A DNA stretch of 64,000 nt from Acidobacteriota bacterium (GTDB taxonomy: Bacteria; Acidobacteriota; Vicinamibacteria; Vicinamibacterales; CAVVIG01), in the NCBI GenBank assembly GCA_018268955.1, contig JAFDVO010000018.1, positions 114,576 to 178,575 on the forward strand, given 5' to 3'. Numbering within the stretch: the stretch's first letter is position 1; each line of letters opens with the position of its first letter. Below the pieces are notes generated by a model, which had not been told where the DNA came from, searched no databases, and saw nothing but the letters and a program-made list of their open reading frames with translations. Of this stretch, positions 58,980-64,000 are shown piece after piece. A program made the position numbers and the translations under genes.

Positions 58980-59678
58980 TCAGGCGCGCAGCGTCAGCGC
59001 CGCCGTCGTCCCGTCAGGGGTCGCCCGCACGTGCAGCTCCCCGCCTTCACGCTGCGCCAGCCATCGACTCGCATCAAGCCCCAGTCCCAGCCGCGGCGCC
59101 TCGTCATCCTGTGGATGCAACGCGTACCGTCCGGGCACGTTGGTCGGGAACCCCGGCCCGTTGTCGGCGATCAGCAGTGACACGGCTGCGTCGTCGCGCG
59201 TGACCCGAACGGCGAGGCGAGGGCCGCTGACGTGACGGAGGGCGGCCTCGGCGTTCAGCATCAGGTTCAGGACGATCTGCATCGTCGGCCGCCAGCTGGC
59301 GCGCGCGAAGACCGGTTCGTGCAGACCGTCGACGACCACGCCCACCTGCGCCTTGTTGAGCGCGTGGCGGCGCACGTCGAGCACGGTGCGCATGAGCGCG
59401 GAGAGATCGGTCATCTCACCCTCGCGGCTCGGCGCGAATCGCGACAGCTCGCGAACGGAGCCGAGCAGCGCGGACACGCGGTGCGCGTGTTCAGCGATTG
59501 TCGCCGAACGCTTGAGCGCACTCTCCGGAAGGCTCGAGTTGAGCTGCATCATCTCCGCGGATCCGGCGATGACCTGAAGCAGGTTGTTGGCCTCGTGGAC
59601 CACGCTGGACAGCTGATGCGCGACGGTGGCGAGACAGTTCGCTGCCTCGACCCATTCGTCGGTCGGATGCTCGGCCAT
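58980..59678 (-). CDS. Soluble histidine kinase without sensor domain (FlrB/FleS-like)
   Basis: 232 residues. H28 in HQLSSVVHEANNLLQVIAGS is the phosphorylation site (H-E-x-N-N), followed by a HATPase domain with N-box-like LNLMLNAEAALRHV, G1 LLIADNGPGFP and G2-like LGLGLDASRWLA. No membrane span or PAS domain, so input must come from a bound partner, as with FlrB. Convergent with the sigma-54 activator gene and divergent from cheY. Probably phosphorylates the regulators at 57546 and 56831. Confidence 0.85.
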   Translation of the reverse strand: MAEHPTDEWVEAANCLATVAHQLSSVVHEANNLLQVIAGSAEMMQLNSSLPESALKRSATIAEHAHRVSALLGSVRELSRFAPSREGEMTDLSALMRTVLDVRRHALNKAQVGVVVDGLHEPVFARASWRPTMQIVLNLMLNAEAALRHVSGPRLAVRVTRDDAAVSLLIADNGPGFPTNVPGRYALHPQDDEAPRLGLGLDASRWLAQREGGELHVRATPDGTTAALTLRA

Positions 59679-59683
59679 GGCAT

Positions 59684-59710
59684 TCAACCGTAGCACGGTT
59701 CGGCCGATTA
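59684..59710 (+). promoter_or_regulatory. Sigma-28 promoter candidate for cheY-cheX
   Basis: TCAACCGT-N11-GCCGATTA: the -10 box differs from GCCGATAA at one base, the -35 box keeps T-x-A-A; spacing exact. Start near 59717, 25 bases before cheY ATG 59742, with GGAG in the leader. Confidence 0.5.
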
Positions 59711-59741
59711 GGAATTCGAGCGGTTTTCCTCTGGAGCAGCC

Positions 59742-60107
59742 ATGCGCATTCTCGTCGTCGACGACTCGAGCACGATGCGTCGCATCATCATCAATACATT
59801 GAACAAGATCGGCTACAGCGACTACGCCGAGGCCTCGAACGGACGTGAAGGGGTCGAGAAGCTCGCGTCCGACGCCATCGACATGATCATCACCGACTGG
59901 AACATGCCGGAGATGAGCGGCGTCGACTTCATCCGCGCCGTGCGCGCCAACGATCAGACCAAGCACCTGCCCGTCATCATGGTCACCACGAACGCGGCGC
60001 AGGAAGACATCGTGCAGGCGCTCGACGCCGGCGTGAACAACTACGTCGTCAAGCCCTTCACGCCCGATACCATTCGCGAACGCATCCAGGCCGCCATCCA
60101 CGGTTGA
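59742..60107 (+). CDS. cheY: Chemotaxis response regulator CheY
   Basis: 121 residues, a single receiver domain. D7/D8, phospho-acceptor D52 in ITDWNMPEMSG, T82-T83 and K104 in YVVKPF are all present. D-W-N-M-P is the CheY signature. Phosphorylated CheY binds the FliM N-terminal peptide (fliM 36489) to change motor direction. Followed after 30 bases by cheX. Confidence 0.95.
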   Translation: MRILVVDDSSTMRRIIINTLNKIGYSDYAEASNGREGVEKLASDAIDMIITDWNMPEMSGVDFIRAVRANDQTKHLPVIMVTTNAAQEDIVQALDAGVNNYVVKPFTPDTIRERIQAAIHG

Positions 60108-60137
60108 CGTTCGCCCGTTCCCATAGGTCGCAGCACA

Positions 60138-60611
60138 ATGGATATGCCCCCCATCCTCACCGAGAACCTCGTCTCGGCCGCCGGTGAGGTCTTCGAGATG
60201 ATGATCGGCCAGTCGATCGAGCCCCACCCCGAGCAGCCTCACCAACCCCCATCCGGATGGGGCACGCACGTCGCCGCGTCCGTGTCGTTCGCGGGCCACC
60301 GCAGCGGGCTGGTCTGCATCCACACGTCCCTCGACACCGCCAACACGATCGCAGGCGCGATGCTCGGCATCGAACCCGAGCACGTCAACGGCGAGATGCC
60401 GGACGCCATGGGCGAGGTGGCGAACCTCGTCGCTGGCTCGTTCCGGACCCGCCTGGCCCAGCATGAGCCGGCGTCGGCCATTGCCATCCCGACGGTGACC
60501 GTGGGTTCGGACTTCGCGACGAAGTACGCGGCTGACACCGCACGGGTGTTCTACCCCTTCCGCATGGGTGAGCAGTCGATTTACTTCGAACTGCTCCTGA
60601 TGCAGAGATAG
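60138..60611 (+). CDS. cheX: CheX/CheC-family CheY-P phosphatase
   Basis: 157 residues. MGEVANLVAGSFRTRL holds the E-x-x-N phosphatase motif once, as in CheX; the surrounding alpha/beta layout (VAASVSFAGHRSGLVCIHTS and the closing YFELLLMQR strand) fits. It should remove phosphate from the adjacent CheY. A Pro-rich loop lies near 30-42. Single-gene phosphatase, no CheZ here. Confidence 0.85.
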   Translation: MDMPPILTENLVSAAGEVFEMMIGQSIEPHPEQPHQPPSGWGTHVAASVSFAGHRSGLVCIHTSLDTANTIAGAMLGIEPEHVNGEMPDAMGEVANLVAGSFRTRLAQHEPASAIAIPTVTVGSDFATKYAADTARVFYPFRMGEQSIYFELLLMQR

Positions 60612-60723
60612 CCGCGTCAGATTCAGGACACCCTGCTCGCGCTCGATGCAGCGCGACCGTACAGCACTCCGGCGAACCACCGTACCGGAGCGCGCGCAAG
60701 CGCACTCGAACGACACGCGGCGC

Positions 60724-60739
60724 TGGCGCGGGCATTGCC
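60724..60739 (+). promoter_or_regulatory. Sigma-54-like motif before the membrane kinase gene
   Basis: TGGCGC-GGGCA-TTGCC with exact GG-N10-GC spacing. Predicted start near 60750, right at GTG 60752, so either the message is leaderless, the start codon is GTG 60764 or TTG 60767, or the match is chance. Confidence 0.35.
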
Positions 60740-60751
60740 CTGACAACGGTC

Positions 60752-62545
60752 GTGCTCGGCGTCGTGTTGCGAGGGGGTCTTCGGACCCGCCTCGTCCTGC
60801 TCCTGCTCGTCACGCTCGTGCCGGTCCTGACGGCGTCGACAATCGCCAACATCCGGCAGCGACAGATCGCGTTCGATCACTTCGTCGGCGAAGCGCAGGA
60901 CACGACCGCATCCATTGCGGCCGATCTGGACCGGATCGTCTCGAACGCGCACCAGCTGCTCACGGCACTCGAGTCCCTGCCGGAGGTACGGGACGCCACG
61001 CCGGCGTGCCCCGGGGTCCTCGCGGAATTCCTGCATGTCCTTCCATATCTGACGAACGTGGGCCGGGTGGACGCGCATGGGACTGTGCTCTGCAGTGCGA
61101 TCCCTGAGCCGTCAGGGATGCAGGACTCCCGCTGGCTCGCGCGGGCGCTCAGCGAACCCGAGTTCGTGGTGGCCGACAGCCGTCCCCAGGCCAACTCGTC
61201 ACAACGCGAGATCTTCCTCGCACATGCGTTCCGGCTGGACGATGGGGGTACGGCGGTGCTCTACGCGACCTTCGGGTTGGGGTGGCTCGACCGCCTGGTC
61301 GGCGCCGCCAGGATCGGCGATGGCGGCATTGCGAACGTCTTCGATGCCGATGGGCAGATCCTGTATCGGTCGGCTCAGCCCGAGCAGTTCGTCGGTACGC
61401 ACGTGCCTGATGAGGCCGCCCGGCGCATCCGGGAGTCTGCCACAAACGGTGGAAACGTCTCGGGACTCGACGGCGTCAGGCGGCGCTACGTCGTCGCGAC
61501 GTGGAGCACCGACGCCCGGAACCCCATGCTGCTGGCCATCGGCTTCTCGACGGCGGCCGTGTTGCGGCCGTTCAACCGGGTGCTGCTCAGCCAGTCGCTG
61601 TTGCTCCTGCTGGGCACGCTCGTGGCGACGATGGCCGTCAGCCAGGCAGCCCGATCCCTGGTGCTCGGCCCTGTGCGCACGCTGTCCGACGCTGTTGGTC
61701 GGGTGCGCGCGGGTGATCTGACCGCCCGCGCCACCCCAGCCGGCGTGCCCGAACTGAAGGAGCTGACAGAGACGCTCAACCTCGCCGTCGAGGGCCTGCA
61801 GCGTCACCGCGAGATGGAGGAACAGCTCCGGGACGCGCAGCGGCTTCAGGCGATTGGGCACCTGGCTGGCGGCGTCGCCCACGAGTTCAACAACATGCTG
61901 ACCGTGATCCTCGGGTACACCGAGGCGCTGCTGAACGAGGACCCGACCCGTCCGGAGTATCGAGCCATCACCGAGTCGGCGGAACGCGCGCGCGTCCTGA
62001 CGCACCAGCTGCTGGCGTTCAGCCGCAAGCAACTGCTGCAGCCGAAGCACGTGGGGCTGAATGCGATCGTGCGCGATGTCCTGGAGAGGACCTCCAGCGT
62101 GCTCGGCACCCGGATCGCGAAGGATCTGGAGCTCGCCCAGCCCGATCCGCTCGTCCTTGTGGATCCGGAGCAGTTCGCCGAGGTGGTGGCGAACATCGTC
62201 GTGAACGCGGCGGACGCGATGCCTGGCGCGGGACGGCTCGGGGTACGGACCGGGCACCGCCGCCTGAATGACGGCGACGTGAGCGGCCTCGACGCAGGCG
62301 ATTACGTCGAGCTGGTGGTGACCGATACCGGCCACGGCATGGACGCCGCGACGCTTGCCCACGCGCTCGAGCCCTTCTTCACGACCAAGCCGTTCGGCCG
62401 ACGGTCAGGACTCGGGCTCTCGACGGCGTACGGCATCGTCCGGCAGAGCGGCGGGCACCTGACGATCAGCAGCGGCCCTGGCGAGGGCACAACTGTCCGC
62501 ATCTACCTCCCGGTCGAACCGCTGGATCTGGCGCAACAGGCTTGA
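60752..62545 (+). CDS. Membrane sensor histidine kinase with periplasmic sensor and HAMP domain
   Basis: 597 residues. Span 1 (about 12-30), a periplasmic Cache-like sensor (about 35-260) with AFRLDDGGTAVLYATFGLGWL and NVFDADGQILYRS, span 2 (about 270-300), HAMP (VRTLSDAVGRVRAGDLTARA), then HisKA with the phospho-His in LAGGVAHEFNNMLTVILGY and HATPase (NIVVNAADAMPGAG, DTGHGMD, RSGLGLSTAYGIV). No cognate regulator follows. GTG start at 60752. Signal and targets unknown. Confidence 0.87.
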   Translation: MLGVVLRGGLRTRLVLLLLVTLVPVLTASTIANIRQRQIAFDHFVGEAQDTTASIAADLDRIVSNAHQLLTALESLPEVRDATPACPGVLAEFLHVLPYLTNVGRVDAHGTVLCSAIPEPSGMQDSRWLARALSEPEFVVADSRPQANSSQREIFLAHAFRLDDGGTAVLYATFGLGWLDRLVGAARIGDGGIANVFDADGQILYRSAQPEQFVGTHVPDEAARRIRESATNGGNVSGLDGVRRRYVVATWSTDARNPMLLAIGFSTAAVLRPFNRVLLSQSLLLLLGTLVATMAVSQAARSLVLGPVRTLSDAVGRVRAGDLTARATPAGVPELKELTETLNLAVEGLQRHREMEEQLRDAQRLQAIGHLAGGVAHEFNNMLTVILGYTEALLNEDPTRPEYRAITESAERARVLTHQLLAFSRKQLLQPKHVGLNAIVRDVLERTSSVLGTRIAKDLELAQPDPLVLVDPEQFAEVVANIVVNAADAMPGAGRLGVRTGHRRLNDGDVSGLDAGDYVELVVTDTGHGMDAATLAHALEPFFTTKPFGRRSGLGLSTAYGIVRQSGGHLTISSGPGEGTTVRIYLPVEPLDLAQQA

Positions 62546-62572
62546 CGCCTCTTCGGCGGGATCGGCGATAAT
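62542..62572 (+). promoter_or_regulatory. Possible sigma-70-type promoter for the FMN-binding gene
   Basis: TTGACG (62542-62547) and GATAAT (62567-62572) separated by 19 bases, slightly long. It overlaps the kinase stop. The start would be near 62579 with GGAGG (62582-62586) next in the leader. Confidence 0.3.
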
Positions 62573-62592
62573 CCCCCTTCCGGAGGCCCCGC

Positions 62593-63132
62593 TTGAAGAA
62601 AGTGCTCGCGCTCGTCGTCCTGCTCCTGGCTGGCGGTATTGCCGTCGGCGCGGCCGACCGTATCTTCACGAACCCCAAGCCCGAAGGGCATTTCAAGAAG
62701 CTGTTTCCGAACGCGGTGGCCTTTTCCGGGTTCGGTGGCACGCCACCGCATTACACGGCCTATGCGGCCGACCCGAAGAGCAACCCCAATGCGCCGGTGC
62801 TTGGGTACATCTTCTGGACGACGGACATGGTGCCGCAGGAGCATGGGTACCACGGTGCCATCCACATCCTCGTTGGCTTGAACCTGAACGGCACGATCAA
62901 CGGCGTCGTCGTCGACTACGATTCCGAGCCGTACGGCTACTTCTCGGTCGAGCCCCCCGAGTTCGCGGAACAGTTCAAGGGCAAGAGCATCTTCGACAAG
63001 TTCCAGGTCGGTGCCGACGTGGACGCCGTGTCCCGCGCCTCGCTCAGCGTCAACAGCGCCACGCGAGCCATTCGCGATTCGGTGCGGATGGTCGCCCGTG
63101 CCCTGCTCGACCCGAACGCGGTGAAGCGTTGA
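62593..63132 (+). CDS. Exported FMN-binding protein (NosR/RnfG-like)
   Basis: 179 residues with signal peptide (VLALVVLLLAGGIAVGAA). A FMN-binding domain: VLGYIFWTTDMVPQEHGYHG, VGLNLNGTINGVVVDYDSE, and VSRASLSVNSATRAIRDSV, whose S-A-T motif is the usual site for covalent FMN attachment to Thr. TTG start at 62593 with GGAGG 6 bases upstream. The next gene overlaps its stop and encodes an iron-sulfur membrane protein, so the two should form an extracytosolic electron-transfer unit. Confidence 0.85.
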   Translation: MKKVLALVVLLLAGGIAVGAADRIFTNPKPEGHFKKLFPNAVAFSGFGGTPPHYTAYAADPKSNPNAPVLGYIFWTTDMVPQEHGYHGAIHILVGLNLNGTINGVVVDYDSEPYGYFSVEPPEFAEQFKGKSIFDKFQVGADVDAVSRASLSVNSATRAIRDSVRMVARALLDPNAVKR

Positions 63133-64000
63133 ACCGGTGGATCCCGCGACGGGCGTCGCTGGCGCTGGCCGGCACGGTACTGGTCTGCGTGTCTCTGGGG
63201 GCGCAGGCTCCGGTCGCGCCCAACACATCTGAACGGTCCGGACAGGCGGCTGTCGCCCCGGCGACAGGCGAGCCGTCGTCCGCCGCCCCTGGCGCGGAGC
63301 CGCCGAAGGCGCCGCCACCCGCAGCCGGCGCAGACCCGTGGGCCGCCCTTGGCCTGCCGCCCGCCGGGTCGTCCGGCGGCAGTGCGGCGGCAGCAACCGG
63401 CGGCGACGACCCGTGGGGCTTCGCGGAGGAAACCCACGAGGAGACCTGGGCGGACATCCTGCGACCACAGGTCCAGGACCTCGCCATCACAACGGCCTTC
63501 TTCGTCTTCGCGCTGGTCAGCTTCTTCCGCAAGAGCAAGCCGCTCAAGTACGCGGCGCTCGCCATCTCGGTCGGCTATCTCGGGGTCACCAAGAGCACGC
63601 TCATCTCGGTGACCGACATCTTCCGGCTCGTCCACTTCGACTTTCCGCAGGTGAAGTACAGCCTGGCGTGGTACCTGATCGCAGGCTTCACGGTACTGAC
63701 CACGTTGCTGTTCGGGCGTCTCTACTGCGGACGCATCTGCGCGTTCGGTGCGCTGACGCAGCTGCTCGACGCCGTCGTGCCGACGCGCATCCGGTGGGAA
63801 CCGTCCGCAAAGGTGGAGCGGTATGCCGGCTACATCAAGTACGGCATGCTGTTCGGGGTGGTCGGCTACTACGCGGCCACCGACCACTTCACCATCTACC
63901 GCTACGTCGAGCCGTTCTGGATGTACACGCGGCAGGGCTCGGTCGTCCTGTGGACGATGCTGGGCACCCTGCTGCTGGCGACGCTCGTCGTGCGGAACCT
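63129..64000 (+). CDS. NosR/NapH-type iron-sulfur membrane protein, 5' part (runs off the right edge)
   Basis: About 290 residues visible. TTG 63129 overlaps the upstream stop (TTGA). Signal-like hydrophobic N-terminus, then a ~75-residue Pro/Ala/Gly-rich segment, followed by membrane spans (AITTAFFVFALVSFF, LAWYLIAGFTVLTTLLFG, YGMLFGVVGYYA, VVLWTMLGTLLLATLVV). GRLYCGRICAFGALTQLLD matches the cysteine-containing loop of NapH/NosR/RnfA-like polyferredoxin membrane proteins. The soluble 4Fe-4S clusters would be beyond base 64000. Likely passes electrons to the flavinylated partner. Confidence 0.82.
   Translation, partial: MNRWIPRRASLALAGTVLVCVSLGAQAPVAPNTSERSGQAAVAPATGEPSSAAPGAEPPKAPPPAAGADPWAALGLPPAGSSGGSAAAATGGDDPWGFAEETHEETWADILRPQVQDLAITTAFFVFALVSFFRKSKPLKYAALAISVGYLGVTKSTLISVTDIFRLVHFDFPQVKYSLAWYLIAGFTVLTTLLFGRLYCGRICAFGALTQLLDAVVPTRIRWEPSAKVERYAGYIKYGMLFGVVGYYAATDHFTIYRYVEPFWMYTRQGSVVLWTMLGTLLLATLVVRN

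Overview
The window comes from a G+C-rich, motile, Gram-negative bacterium: it encodes both P-ring (FlgI) and L-ring (FlgH) proteins. It is most like a flagellated member of Acidobacteriota (Vicinamibacteria-like), but that placement is inference from gene style and dense operon packing; no rRNA or other phylogenetic marker is present. Nearly the whole window is one flagellar locus of about 60 kb. Most neighbouring genes overlap by 1-11 bases (ATGA, GTGA or TGATG junctions), so translational coupling is the rule. No gene-free stretch exceeds 300 bases; the longest are 46099-46327, 11159-11357, 24792-24982 and 57377-57545. No tRNA, rRNA, insertion sequence or CRISPR array was seen.

Layout. (1) 1-2594, minus: unknown gene, degenerate HD-GYP protein, motA, motB (cut by the left edge). 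(2) 2667-21380: surface-sugar and flagellin-glycosylation block. One plus-strand glycosyltransferase converges on a long minus-strand run: NHL-like protein, PseG-like hydrolase, HAD phosphatase, NeuB/PseI synthase, ATP-grasp enzyme, SpsF-type cytidylyltransferase, a second motA/motB pair, a CapD-type dehydratase, a methyltransferase with TPRs, an SDR, a cupin, a radical SAM enzyme, a CgeB-like glycosyltransferase and a Maf-type flagellin glycosyltransferase. (3) 21464-24791, plus: fliC, fliD, fliS and a fliT-like gene. (4) 24983-46098, minus: fliL-fliN-fliO-fliP-fliQ-fliR-flhB-flhA-flhF-flhG-fliA-fliM-fliN/Y-(two small genes)-flgF-flgG-flgA-flgH-flgI-flgJ-flgM-flgN-flgK-flgL-fliW-csrA-GNAT. 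(5) 46328-56702, minus: flgB-flgC-fliE-fliF-fliG-fliH-fliI-fliJ-flgD-flgE-fliK-EF-hand gene. (6) 56831-60611: two response regulators (one a sigma-54 activator), a soluble histidine kinase, cheY and cheX. (7) 60752-64000, plus: membrane histidine kinase, then an FMN-binding exported protein and an iron-sulfur membrane protein (cut by the right edge).

Regulation readable from sequence. Good sigma-54 (GG-N10-GC) promoter matches precede the unknown-HD-motAB operon, the glycosylation operon, fliD, fliL and flgB, with a sixth weaker one before the membrane kinase; the sigma-54 activator is encoded at 57546. Sigma-28-type sites precede fliC, flgM and cheY; FliA and its anti-sigma factor FlgM are both encoded here. 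The fliC leader carries an 8-bp hairpin presenting GGA in a hexaloop, plus a second GGA in the ribosome-binding site, and csrA and fliW are in the window. This suggests a FliW-CsrA-flagellin homeostasis loop. FlhF/FlhG point to controlled (often polar) flagellar placement.

Most interesting: a stator pair embedded in a nonulosonate-sugar operon; a mosaic sugar pathway lacking its aminotransferase and acetyltransferase here; a free-standing MshEN (putative c-di-GMP-binding) protein in the switch/rod-gene run; an EF-hand protein beside fliK; and a FlgJ whose hydrolase domain is an M23 endopeptidase.
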